Shown piece after piece: positions 15,638-21,670 of a stretch of DNA of 28,560 nt. Source of the stretch: a virus. The DNA is taken from positions 1 through 28,560 of IMG/VR virus record IMGVR_UViG_3300006846_000242, one strand, 5' to 3'. Below the pieces are notes generated by a model, which searched no databases, had not been told where the DNA came from, and worked only from the letters and a program-made list of their open reading frames with translations. Positions within the stretch are counted from its first letter, which is position 1. Each line of letters starts with the position of its first letter. A program made the translations under genes and the position numbers.

Positions 15638-15663
15638 GCAGACGGAAGCAGACAAACGCATAC
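15638..15663. repeat. Three 10-bp-phased GCAKAC repeats (possible operator or iterons)
   Basis: GCAGAC at 15638 and 15648 and GCATAC at 15658 recur at exactly one helical turn, so protein dimers would bind one face of the DNA. They lie 21 bp upstream of the ribbon-helix-helix gene start. RHH regulators typically bind such short phased sites. Three units are few, so chance is not excluded. Confidence 0.4.
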
Positions 15664-15721
15664 AAGACCGTTTGGAGGAAGAACTAGCGAAGGACCATGA
15701 AATATCTAAAGCTCATCTCGT

Positions 15722-15747
15722 GGGGTTGACCCCTCCCCCCTCCCCCC
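15722..15747 (-). other. G-quadruplex-type run with abutting hairpin
   Basis: The minus strand has runs of six, six and four G separated by single A residues (complement of 15730-15747), enough for a G-quadruplex. Its last four G also pair with 15722-15725 to form a GGGG/CCCC hairpin with a TTGA loop. Such structures occur at replication and packaging sites. Only sequence potential is shown. Confidence 0.5.
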
Positions 15748-15767
15748 GATTTGGCTTGGGAACAGGC

Positions 15768-15838
15768 GTATACGGGTCTCGGGAACCGGGAACGGACTGT
15801 CATACATGCGATGCTGGCTGGTGCGAACCCCCGTATAC
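15768..15838. repeat. 9-bp inverted repeat GTATACGGG / CCCGTATAC
   Basis: Perfect 9-bp arms at 15768-15776 and 15830-15838 are separated by 53 bp; the GTATAC half of each arm is itself palindromic, so a dimeric protein could bind each arm. It lies in the non-coding region on the terS side. Confidence 0.4.
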
Positions 15839-15932
15839 ATCGGGGTTTACGCGGGGTTTGCTACCCAAACAGCACCACAACAGGCGCGTTTCGATTGGCG
15901 CGCTGCGGCAGAAACAGGAACACCTTCGGTTG

Positions 15933-16121
15933 CTATGCGTTGTCTGTGCCTAGTTGGCTTGCTAGGCCGAGGTATTCGCGTTCGTCCTTGTATTGGCGCC
16001 ATATGTGCATGTCGACGGGGTGGCCTTGGGCGTCGTGGATGAGGTCTACTTCGAAGGTGGCTTGGGCGACGAGTTCGTGGGGGTTGCTTCCAGCTTGGAT
16101 GTCGTCGGCGAATCTGCTCAT
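15933..16121 (-). CDS. 62-residue protein after small terminase
   Basis: ATG 16121 forms an ATGA overlap with the small terminase stop. The product has a short helical start (SRFADDIQAGS), a beta segment (ATFEVDLIHDAQGHPVDMHIW) and a helix (YKDEREYLGLASQL). No known family. It is the last gene before the 315-bp non-coding region. Confidence 0.68.
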   Translation of the reverse strand: MSRFADDIQAGSNPHELVAQATFEVDLIHDAQGHPVDMHIWRQYKDEREYLGLASQLGTDNA

Positions 16122-16597
16122 TCTTCTTCTGCTGTTCCGTTGATGTAGCCGCGGTGTTGGAGGCTGTTGAGGACGTCTTCGCTGGTGAGGTGCAGCGTGG
16201 TTTTGGTGGGTCGTCCTTCGAGTTGGAGGACTTTGTCGATCTGGAGGGCCTTTGAGGTGGTGATGTTTCTGAGGGCGCTGGCTGGGTCTTTGATGGTGCC
16301 GTTGCGGGTGGCTTCGAGGGTGGCTTGGAGGAGTTCGCGTTCTGCTTGTCCTGCGGTGATCGCGAAGGCTCTGGCTTCTTGGACGATCTGTTGCTCGATT
16401 TGGGGGGCGAGCTCGAGTCTGATTTCGTCGTAGCGGTCGCGGTACTTTTGGCGCCAGTCGCGGAGGGTGCGGTCGGGGATACCGATGGTTGCGCTGGCTC
16501 TGACGGCGTTGTCGCCTGCGAGGGCGAGCGCGGTAAGGGCGCGTTCGACGTGGATGGTGCTTCCCGGGCTGTTGCGCGTGGCGATGAGGGTCGTCAT
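16118..16597 (-). CDS. terS: Terminase small subunit (putative)
   Basis: This 159-residue protein has ATG 16597 in an ATGA overlap with its upstream gene. Residues about 17-60 form a homeodomain-like helix-turn-helix: VERALTALALAGDNAVRASATIGIPDRTLRDWRQKYRDRYDEI (in part), with the recognition helix in RTLRDWRQKY. A long central helix (EIRLELAPQIEQQIVQEARAF) and an oligomerisation helix follow (LLQATLEATRNGTIKDPASALRNI, in part). This is the organisation of small terminases, which recognise the packaging site. The adjacent non-coding region 15618-15932 is therefore the natural place for such a site. The call rests on fold pattern, size and proximity to terL. Confidence 0.75.
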   Translation of the reverse strand: MTTLIATRNSPGSTIHVERALTALALAGDNAVRASATIGIPDRTLRDWRQKYRDRYDEIRLELAPQIEQQIVQEARAFAITAGQAERELLQATLEATRNGTIKDPASALRNITTSKALQIDKVLQLEGRPTKTTLHLTSEDVLNSLQHRGYINGTAEEE

Positions 16598-16815
16598 GCG
16601 GCCTTCGCGATGATGTCCATCGTGCCGATGTATTCGCGGGTGCCTGCGAGGATGCGCCAGACGTCCATGTATTCGCCTGATGCTCGCTCGTCGTCGCTTG
16701 GGCAGGTGCAGGGGTTCAGCTCGCCGCCGGCGGCGTCTCTCCATGTCCTGGTTGCGCAGCGGCGGCACTGATACTCGTAGGTCGCGTGCGCCAGCATGTC
16801 TTTTGGATGCGTCAT
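16594..16815 (-). CDS. Zinc-ribbon-like small protein
   Basis: This 73-residue protein has ATG 16815 (ATGA overlap with the beta-helix gene) and ends in an ATGA overlap with terS. Cysteines 17 and 20 in YQCRRCATRTW pair with 36 and 38 in NPCTCPSDDERASG, a compact zinc ribbon. A helix-rich C-terminus follows (MDVWRILAGTREYIG). Its tight coupling to terS suggests a role in DNA binding or packaging, but this is an inference. Confidence 0.72.
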   Translation of the reverse strand: MTHPKDMLAHATYEYQCRRCATRTWRDAAGGELNPCTCPSDDERASGEYMDVWRILAGTREYIGTMDIIAKAA

Positions 16816-17642
16816 ACAACGATCGGGTCGATGTCTTTGCAGCCCCTGTTCTTGGCTGCTTGGTCGATGCTGATGCCCTGGTCCCTTGGGCGTTTGCAGC
16901 GTAGGAAGATGACGTTGGTGGGGATCTTGCCGCCTGTGTTGGCTTCGTCGTCGCCGGCTACGCGGGCTGCGTAGACGCCTCGGCTGGTTGGGGTGACGTC
17001 GTGTGTGGGACCGAAGTCGCAGTCTTCGAACGTGATGTTCTGGATGCCGCGGTTGTCCCAGCATCGGAGGAAGGTGTTGAAGACGGCGTTGTTGTAGAAG
17101 CGGGTTCTGCGGATCGTTGCGCCGTCGCACGCCCCGAATTGCAGGCCTTCGGTGTGCTCGTCGCTGTTGGTGCGGCGGACGTCGTGGATGACGCAGTCCT
17201 CGATCAACAGGTTGCGGGTGATGCCGGGGCCGGCTATCGCTGGGTGGACGTCGGTGAGGTTGCCGATCTCGACGTTCTTGAAGACGAGGTTGGTGCCGCA
17301 GAGATCGAAGCCGCCGACTTTGCCGCCTTCGATGCGGATGTTTTGGGCGGTGGCTGGGGGGTTGATCCACCCGATGCTGCAGTTGCGGTAGGTCGTGTTG
17401 TTGGTGGGGACGAGCGTCCCGAAGGTCTTGGACTCCACGATCGTGCCTGTCGGTGGGGGAGGGGTCGGCGTTGGCGCTGCGAGCGCCTTGACCTGGGTTG
17501 GGCTGTAGGACCGCAGCCCGTCGGAGGTGGAGATCCCGTCGATGCTGACGAGCAGGCGGCCGTCGTGGCGAACGAACCAGACCTGGCCGGTTTTGCCGGT
17601 GTTTGTGCCGTAGACGACTTGGACGCGGTCACCTGCATTCAT
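16812..17642 (-). CDS. KOW-like plus right-handed beta-helix protein
   Basis: This 276-residue protein has ATG 17642 (ATGA overlap). Residues 1-45 look like a small beta-barrel (GDRVQVVYGTNTGKTGQVWFV), reminiscent of a KOW/SH3-type domain. A Pro/Thr linker of about residues 56-66 (PTPTPPPPTG) follows. The rest is a parallel beta-helix with regular units such as TYRNCSIGW, RIEGGKVGG, LVFKNVEIGN, NLLIEDCVIHDV, ATIRRTRFYNN and NITFEDCDFG. Such folds are found in phage tail spikes and glycan-active enzymes. It lies among terminase and Cys-rich genes, far from the tail module, which is unexpected. No catalytic residues can be assigned. Confidence 0.78.
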   Translation of the reverse strand: MNAGDRVQVVYGTNTGKTGQVWFVRHDGRLLVSIDGISTSDGLRSYSPTQVKALAAPTPTPPPPTGTIVESKTFGTLVPTNNTTYRNCSIGWINPPATAQNIRIEGGKVGGFDLCGTNLVFKNVEIGNLTDVHPAIAGPGITRNLLIEDCVIHDVRRTNSDEHTEGLQFGACDGATIRRTRFYNNAVFNTFLRCWDNRGIQNITFEDCDFGPTHDVTPTSRGVYAARVAGDDEANTGGKIPTNVIFLRCKRPRDQGISIDQAAKNRGCKDIDPIVV

Positions 17643-17896
17643 GCGGCTCTCCCGATATCCCAGGGCTGCTTGATGCGCTTGGGGCCCTGGCGAAGGCGCT
17701 GAGCTCGCTCCTTGCTGCATGCCCGGCAGATGCAGGTCAGCGTGCCGTTACACGCCGTCTCGAGGCTTAGCGTGGCCGTGGGTGGCATCGTGACGACCTC
17801 GAGGCGGGCGAGGGAGCGGTCGAAGGCGTGCTTGTCGGGGGCGTAGTAGCGCAGGCACTTGTACGGCCCGCATCCGCAGTCCGAGCAGTCAGCCAA
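17639..17896 (-). CDS. Cysteine-rich zinc-binding-like protein
   Basis: This 85-residue protein starts at TTG 17896, supported by the strong AAGGAGGA site 8-9 nt upstream. Cysteines cluster at residues 4, 7, 9 and 14 (DCSDCGCGPYKC) and again at 49, 55, 57 and 60 (CNGTLTCICRAC), two potential zinc sites. A basic C-terminus follows (RLRQGPKRIKQ). This pattern fits a nucleic-acid-binding zinc protein. It is the first gene of the 17.9-15.9 kb group, following a gap with two hairpins. Confidence 0.75.
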   Translation of the reverse strand: MADCSDCGCGPYKCLRYYAPDKHAFDRSLARLEVVTMPPTATLSLETACNGTLTCICRACSKERAQRLRQGPKRIKQPWDIGRAA

Positions 17897-17919
17897 AACG
17901 GGGTCCTCCTTAACGGGCT

Positions 17920-17961
17920 GCGGCCCCGTTCGGGGGCCGCTGTTGTGGCGCCTCGCGCCAC
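17920..17961 (-). other. Two hairpins in the gap upstream of 17896
   Basis: In the 98-bp gap, 7-bp arms 17945-17951 and 17955-17961 (3-nt loop) and 8-bp arms 17920-17927 and 17933-17940 (5-nt loop) form two strong consecutive hairpins on either strand. Neither is followed by a T-run, so they are poor intrinsic terminators. They lie 10-50 nt ahead of the SD site of the TTG-started gene and could mark an mRNA processing or attenuation site. A TTGACA at 17993-17998 on the minus strand lacks a well-spaced -10. Confidence 0.5.
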
Positions 17962-17994
17962 GCTATGCAAGGGTGGCAAAACATGCTTGCGCTG

Positions 17995-18423
17995 TCAAGT
18001 ACCAGCGTACAACCGCTTGACTTTGTGGATCATCGCCCTTGAGCAGCCATGCTTACGGGAAAGCTCGTCGTCTGACTCGGTGCTGTTAGCGATCATGCGC
18101 TTCCAATGCACGCTGCCGTACTCAGGGTCCTTGCCAGGGACCGCGGGAGAACGCTTGAACGCCTGCAACGCCCGACGTGCGTCGACCAAGACGAGCTCAA
18201 GGTCGCGTGAGGTGCGGCAGCCGGCCATGCGGATCTGGAAGTGCTCGGCGCTCTTGACCCAGATGTCGGGGTCGCGGTCGTCGCTGTGGTTGGTGCCGCC
18301 GGGGGGTTTGCGGCCGCCGATGTCTTCCTCGGTTGAGAGGTGCGGTTCGAGGTTGACGGCTGGGACGTGGCTGATCATCGAGAGTTCGGCGATGACCTGC
18401 GCGAGCTGGGCGGCTACCGGCAT
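17995..18423 (-). CDS. Helix-turn-helix-like protein, unknown
   Basis: This 142-residue protein has ATG 18423, with GGAGGA seven nucleotides upstream. The N-terminal half is helical (VAAQLAQVIAELSMI) followed by a flexible part. Residues about 75-95 form another helix (LVDARRALQAF). The C-terminus (SDDELSRKHGCSRAMIHKVKRLY) reads as a helix-turn-helix, like a sigma- or resolvase-type recognition segment. It ends the array of early genes and precedes a gap with hairpins, so a late-gene regulator is conceivable. This is inference; no family was recognised. Confidence 0.72.
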   Translation of the reverse strand: MPVAAQLAQVIAELSMISHVPAVNLEPHLSTEEDIGGRKPPGGTNHSDDRDPDIWVKSAEHFQIRMAGCRTSRDLELVLVDARRALQAFKRSPAVPGKDPEYGSVHWKRMIANSTESDDELSRKHGCSRAMIHKVKRLYAGT

Positions 18424-18522
18424 TTTGCTGTCCTCCGCTGGTTCTAGGCTTCACGGTCCACACTCGTGAGGCGGGTCGTGCGGAGGGATAGGGGTGTTCT
18501 CTTCGTGCGGCCCGTCTGGCGC

Positions 18523-18816
18523 TTAGGCGGCCCTCGTGGTTCGCCTACGGGCCTCCTCGATCCCGACGAGCCCAGCGACATAGCCTTGCTCGCGGAACGA
18601 AAGCAACGGGAGGAGCTCAAGCTTCCCGTCGTGCTGGAGGGCATGACAATGCGCGCAGAGAGGCACGATGTTCAGCGGGTGTTCGGCGCCAAGCCCGGCG
18701 TTTACGCGCGACCGCGGGACGACATGGGCGGCCTGTAGCCCATGGGTCGTATGACACGCTCGGCAGCGCCCTTCCTCATGGACTTTGGCTCTTGCCTCAG
18801 TCCAGTTGCGGCGCAT
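18523..18816 (-). CDS. HNH endonuclease
   Basis: This 97-residue protein is taken from ATG 18816; it overlaps the previous gene by 20 nt. The HNH core is plain: CRAC (18-21), AAHVVPRSR with His31, then a PLNIVPLC segment with Asn49, and CAHCH (54-58) as the second zinc knuckle. Small HNH proteins in phages nick DNA and in some HK97-like phages assist the terminase during packaging. Here it is about 2.2 kb from terS, so a packaging role is plausible but unproven. A basic tail (RRRTTRAA) ends it. Confidence 0.85.
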   Translation of the reverse strand: MRRNWTEARAKVHEEGRCRACHTTHGLQAAHVVPRSRVNAGLGAEHPLNIVPLCAHCHALQHDGKLELLPLLSFREQGYVAGLVGIEEARRRTTRAA

Positions 18817-18985
18817 CAACCCACTCGACCTTCAGGTTCTCCGGCGGCTCGCTGAAGAGCTGCATCCCCGGCCCAGGGCAGTCCCCATGGGGGAAGATCG
18901 TGCCGGGGTGCTGCTCGCATTGCATGACGCCGTCCATGAACAGCTCTTCGGGTGTCTTGCGGTCGCTAGGGCCTAGATGCGTCAT
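18797..18985 (-). CDS. Small Cys/His protein of a common phage type
   Basis: This 62-residue protein has ATG 18985 (ATGA overlap). The centre shows CEQHPGTIFPHGDCPGPG, a Cys-His-rich turn motif with His and Gly that I associate with many actinophage hypothetical proteins. The C-terminus is acidic (VEWVDAPQ). Metal binding is possible through C23, H26, H33 and C36. Function unknown. Confidence 0.72.
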   Translation of the reverse strand: MTHLGPSDRKTPEELFMDGVMQCEQHPGTIFPHGDCPGPGMQLFSEPPENLKVEWVDAPQLD

Positions 18986-19260
18986 CGAAGGCTCTCGACG
19001 GCATCAATGACGGCCCGCGCTTCGAGCAGGTACAGCTCGCGCTCCGCGCCCTCAGCATCGCTAGGCCACGTTCGCCACATGCCCGTGCGAGCGGGCAGCG
19101 TAGCCAGATGGCGGCGCTGCTCCAGATAGAACAGCTCGCGGGCTACTTCACGGACAAGCTCGCCTCCGGGGCGCGGCCGCTTAGCAACACGAGCCCTTAC
19201 CGTGGCGGGGCTCCGACGCGATTCCCCGGAGGCAGCTTCGATCCTACGTCTTGGGTTCAT
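18982..19260 (-). CDS. Small basic-helical protein, unknown
   Basis: This 92-residue protein is taken from ATG 19260, which forms an ATGA overlap with its upstream gene; a start four codons earlier is less consistent. Its N-terminus is Arg/Ser/Pro-rich and probably unstructured. The rest is helical (GELVREVARELFYLEQRRHLATL, in part; AEGAERELYLLEARAVIDAVESL, in part). Two helices with Leu/Glu/Arg heptads suggest self-association. No family recognised. Confidence 0.68.
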   Translation of the reverse strand: MNPRRRIEAASGESRRSPATVRARVAKRPRPGGELVREVARELFYLEQRRHLATLPARTGMWRTWPSDAEGAERELYLLEARAVIDAVESLR

Positions 19261-19454
19261 CGTTGTTCGCACCAGTTTGGGATCTTCGCCCCCACACGGC
19301 GTGCGAGGCTGACCAGGGAACGATTGCTGGGCCGTTCCTGGTCTAGGTCGTCCGAAGCCAGGCCCTGAGCGAGCGCATATGTCAAGGCGAGACGCAGGGC
19401 TCGCTGCTCGTCTTCGGACACGAACTGAACCGCAGGCTCGTCTTGAGATGGCAT
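19257..19454 (-). CDS. Small helical protein, unknown
   Basis: This 65-residue protein begins at ATG 19454, sharing TGATG with the upstream stop. A helical stretch (EDEQRALRLALTYALAQGL) and a second helix (NRSLVSLARRVGAKI) resemble a small helix-turn-helix without a clear recognition motif. Function unknown. Confidence 0.65.
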   Translation of the reverse strand: MPSQDEPAVQFVSEDEQRALRLALTYALAQGLASDDLDQERPSNRSLVSLARRVGAKIPNWCEQR

Positions 19455-20089
19455 CAGTCGCCTTTCGGGAGCTGCTCGTCGATCCTGTCGATCAGCTCGT
19501 CATACTCAGCCGACGACTCGCCGTCGGTCGCGAACTCCTGCTCGGCCGAATGGATGCAGCCAAGTACGTCGTCCCATTCCTCCATCGTCAGGCTCACCGA
19601 GAACACCGGCTCCCCTCGAGATGGGCCGGTCATCGCTGGATCCGCCAGACGGTACTCCCACGCTGGTTTCTTCGGCCACGCCTCAGCCGACACCGTCTCC
19701 TTACGGCGTTCGATGATCCCGACCTGGGACAGGCGATGAACGATCTTGGCGACGCTTGCGTAGCTAACGCCGGTCGCATCGACGAGCTCGGATGCCCTCA
19801 TCCAGCGGCGATCAGTCGCCAAGACATCAAGGATCTTCTGCTCCGCATGGGGGCTCATCATGTGCTCGTGCCCATCATCTCGTTCACGCTCCACGAATAC
19901 GACCCAGACCAGCCCTGGATCATCACCAACAGCACCCGCAAAACGATAGACCTCCCATCCGTCCTCGGATTCTGGACGTGGGTCAACGAGACGTACCCGC
20001 GGCCGCGGTGGGAGGTCGTGCCTGATCCGTGGCAGCTCGAGCCAGCCCGAGACGACTGAGTCATTCCCAACGAGCCACGTGGTCGGCAT
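19454..20089 (-). CDS. Winged-helix DNA-binding protein
   Basis: This 211-residue protein is read from ATG 20089; it overlaps the upstream gene by 29 nt. A start at MMSPH (19861) would leave only the DNA-binding part, but the N-terminal segment (GWEVYRFAGA, LVWVVFVERERD) looks protein-like. Residues about 79-135 form a winged helix: EQKILDVLATDRRWMRASELVDATGVSYASVAKIVHRLSQVGIIERR (in part), with a recognition helix in SVAKIVHRL. The C-terminal part is a small alpha/beta region with acidic ends (EYDELIDRIDEQL). It is probably a regulator of phage genes; ligand and operator unknown. Confidence 0.75.
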   Translation of the reverse strand: MPTTWLVGNDSVVSGWLELPRIRHDLPPRPRVRLVDPRPESEDGWEVYRFAGAVGDDPGLVWVVFVERERDDGHEHMMSPHAEQKILDVLATDRRWMRASELVDATGVSYASVAKIVHRLSQVGIIERRKETVSAEAWPKKPAWEYRLADPAMTGPSRGEPVFSVSLTMEEWDDVLGCIHSAEQEFATDGESSAEYDELIDRIDEQLPKGD

Positions 20090-20405
20090 GGGCCTTGGAA
20101 TCGCGCAGCGTCACCAGCATGTCGATCAGGTCGTCTAGCTCGCAAACATGGACCGACTCCGCTTCCTGCTCCTCCGGATAGAAGTCGATGTTCCAGCATG
20201 CGCCGGTGCCGCCGGTGGAGCAAGTCGCCACAACGTGGTCGTATTCGTCGTGGATCTCGTAGCCCCACTGGCGGCCCTCGTGGGACTCCCCCTCGACCGG
20301 CACGATTCTGAATTGCTTCGCTACCATGGCCGCGTTGACCTCCTCCACGGTCGGCTTGCCGTGTCCGCTGACCGACCCGCGCTTGCTGGGAAGCCTCGAA
20401 GCCAT
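20061..20405 (-). CDS. Hypothetical phage protein
   Basis: This 114-residue protein is taken from ATG 20405, which shares TGATG with the upstream stop. A basic, Gly/Ser-rich start is followed by a helix (VEEVNAAMVAKQFRI) and an alpha/beta part (QWGYEIHDEYDHVVATCSTG, GACWNIDFYPEEQEAE). Acidic residues dominate the C-terminal helix (ELDDLIDMLVTLRD). No family recognised. Confidence 0.7.
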   Translation of the reverse strand: MASRLPSKRGSVSGHGKPTVEEVNAAMVAKQFRIVPVEGESHEGRQWGYEIHDEYDHVVATCSTGGTGACWNIDFYPEEQEAESVHVCELDDLIDMLVTLRDSKAHADHVARWE

Positions 20406-20593
20406 CACGTCTCCTGCGGCTCGTGGATCTGAGCGAGTAGCCAATCCTGGCAGAGCACGAGGTCCACGGCCGGGTCGTGATAGGTGTCCTCGCAAAGCCC
20501 ATCGACATCGCCGCAGACCTCGCAGACCGTCAGCCGGATGCGCTCCGTGTCCGCGTCGTGAGCACGAAGGTGGATCTCTCGACGAGAACTCAT
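20405..20593 (-). CDS. Small zinc-finger-like protein
   Basis: This 62-residue protein has ATG 20593, with GGAGGA upstream. Cysteines at 24, 27, 34 and 48 (TVCEVCGDVDGLCED and LCQDW) could bind one zinc. A short C-terminal helix follows (LVLCQDWLLAQI). Function unknown; small zinc proteins like this recur across the array. Confidence 0.7.
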   Translation of the reverse strand: MSSRREIHLRAHDADTERIRLTVCEVCGDVDGLCEDTYHDPAVDLVLCQDWLLAQIHEPQET

Positions 20594-20595
20594 CG

Positions 20596-20811
20596 CTAGA
20601 TCCTCCGTGGCCTGTCGTCCAAGTACTCCGCAGGCACCGGCTGTCCGGCCTGCTCGTAGATGCCACGCATGATCGCGTTGACGTTGCTGGGGTCCCAGGT
20701 CGCCTCCGTGAGGCGACGAGTCACGACCTCATCAGGCCAGCGCCCAAACACCTTGCGATAGACCCGGTTCTTGAGCTTGCTCTCGCCGAAGTCGCTGCGC
20801 GACGAAGTCAT
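20596..20811 (-). CDS. Small protein, unknown
   Basis: This 71-residue protein begins at ATG 20811 (ATGA overlap with the metallopeptidase-like gene). It has a basic helix (SKLKNRVYRKVFGRWPDEVVTRRL, in part) then a segment with NAIMRGIYEQAGQPVPAEYLDD. Overall charge is mixed. No known family. Confidence 0.68.
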   Translation of the reverse strand: MTSSRSDFGESKLKNRVYRKVFGRWPDEVVTRRLTEATWDPSNVNAIMRGIYEQAGQPVPAEYLDDRPRRI

Positions 20812-21245
20812 GCGTCCTCGCCCTCGAGCTGGTCGTAGACGCCGCGATCGTGCAGCCAATTGACCGTCCGACGCACCAGCTCGCCGAGCACCCAGGCGTA
20901 GGGCTCGTCGTTGGAATCCGTCAGACGCTCGTCGGGATGGTCGAGCATCCAGACCTGGAGCGCGGCATGTGCCATCTCGTGGCTGATCATGCCGACGCCG
21001 AGGTGCGGCTTGGCGAGCCTCACGATTGCGCACAGCGGGAGCTGCTCGCCGTGGGCCTCCAGCTCGAAGCGGTGGCAGATTCCGAGTGTGTCGGCGTGAA
21101 GCCCGCGTTGGCGGCGCTTTCGGCTGGCCGTCAGGTTGTCGTACCGCGTGGCCGCTGCACGCAGCGCCTTGACGTTGTCGTAGACGACGACCTGGACCTC
21201 ACGCCGCGGCTCGCTCTCGATGCCGATGGTCAGCGGGCCGATCAC
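20808..21245 (-). CDS. HExxH metallopeptidase-like protein
   Basis: This 145-residue protein starts at GTG 21245 in a GTGA overlap with the upstream stop. A beta/alpha N-terminus (REVQVVVYDNVKALRAAATRYD, in part) leads to ICHRFELEAHGEQLPLCAIVRLAK and the zinc motif ISHEMAHAALQVW, where HEMAH (89-93) provides H89, E90 and H93. A third ligand is not obvious. Such small HExxH proteins occur in phages, with unknown targets; some SprT-like or toxin-like proteins have this layout. Cytosolic, because no signal peptide is seen. It is the second HExxH protein in the window and differs clearly from the secreted one. Confidence 0.75.
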   Translation of the reverse strand: MIGPLTIGIESEPRREVQVVVYDNVKALRAAATRYDNLTASRKRRQRGLHADTLGICHRFELEAHGEQLPLCAIVRLAKPHLGVGMISHEMAHAALQVWMLDHPDERLTDSNDEPYAWVLGELVRRTVNWLHDRGVYDQLEGEDA

Positions 21246-21670
21246 AGTCGCTCTCGGCTCTTGGCATCACGAGACGCCGCTTGCGCGCGCAGGTAGCCGT
21301 CCTCCTCAGGGCAACACCCAGCTCCAGTGAACTCGTCCGTCTCGTCCTCGTCGCACAGCACGCACCCATCGCAGAGAACGGCCGTCCAGCCGGGCATCGC
21401 GGTCTCCGTGACGAGCCGATCAACCGGCGCACTGCCATTCGCCCACCAGCCCGTGTAGCCAGACTCCTCCTCGAACTCCCGCTTCGACTCGTATGTCTCG
21501 CGGTCCCAACCGACGTCGTGCATCCATCCCGCGAACTCCACGTCGAGGACGTGATCGAACGAGTGGTAGTCGCGGGCCTCGACGAGAGCAACACCCTTGG
21601 TAGCGGCGAGCAGGATCGGTCCGTCCCAGTCGCTCGTCAGCCACCGCGGTGTAGGCACGCCGCTGGACAT
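21242..21670 (-). CDS. Hypothetical Trp/Cys-rich protein
   Basis: This 142-residue protein begins at ATG 21670, directly after the TAG of the preceding gene. It has a Trp-rich first half (WLTSDWDGPILLAATKG, MHDVGWDRE, TGWWANG) and a C-terminal part with LCDGCVLCDEDE, giving C99/C102/C105, plus GCCPEEDGY. A metal site is likely. No family recognised. Confidence 0.7.
   Translation of the reverse strand: MSSGVPTPRWLTSDWDGPILLAATKGVALVEARDYHSFDHVLDVEFAGWMHDVGWDRETYESKREFEEESGYTGWWANGSAPVDRLVTETAMPGWTAVLCDGCVLCDEDETDEFTGAGCCPEEDGYLRAQAASRDAKSRERL

Larger units (their letters stand above)
15618..15932. other. 315-bp non-coding region with composition switch; candidate origin or packaging site
   Basis: This is the longest gene-free stretch in the minus-strand block. 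It contains three GCAKAC repeats with a 10-bp period (15638-15663), a slightly AT-richer part (about 15697-15715), a C-run forming a G4 motif on the minus strand (15730-15747), and a 9-bp inverted repeat (15768-15776 with 15830-15838). The base skew of the two flanks is opposite. On the plus strand the left flank is C/A-rich and the right flank G/T-rich. Several plus-strand frames are open here but lack a ribosome site and look incidental. Confidence 0.6.

Noticed and set aside
15672-16143. Plus-strand open frames over the non-coding region (93 and 130 codons)
   Set aside because: They run into the antisense of real minus-strand genes, have no ribosome site and show no domain. The stretch is better read as structured non-coding DNA.
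17993-17998. Minus-strand TTGACA at the end of the 17995 gene
   Set aside because: No suitable -10 at 16-18 nt; the nearest TTGCAT is 22 nt away. Not called as a promoter.
18424-18522. 99-bp gap between the HNH gene and the helix-turn-helix-like gene
   Set aside because: Apart from the GGAGGA site of the next gene, no promoter, strong hairpin or short gene could be supported.
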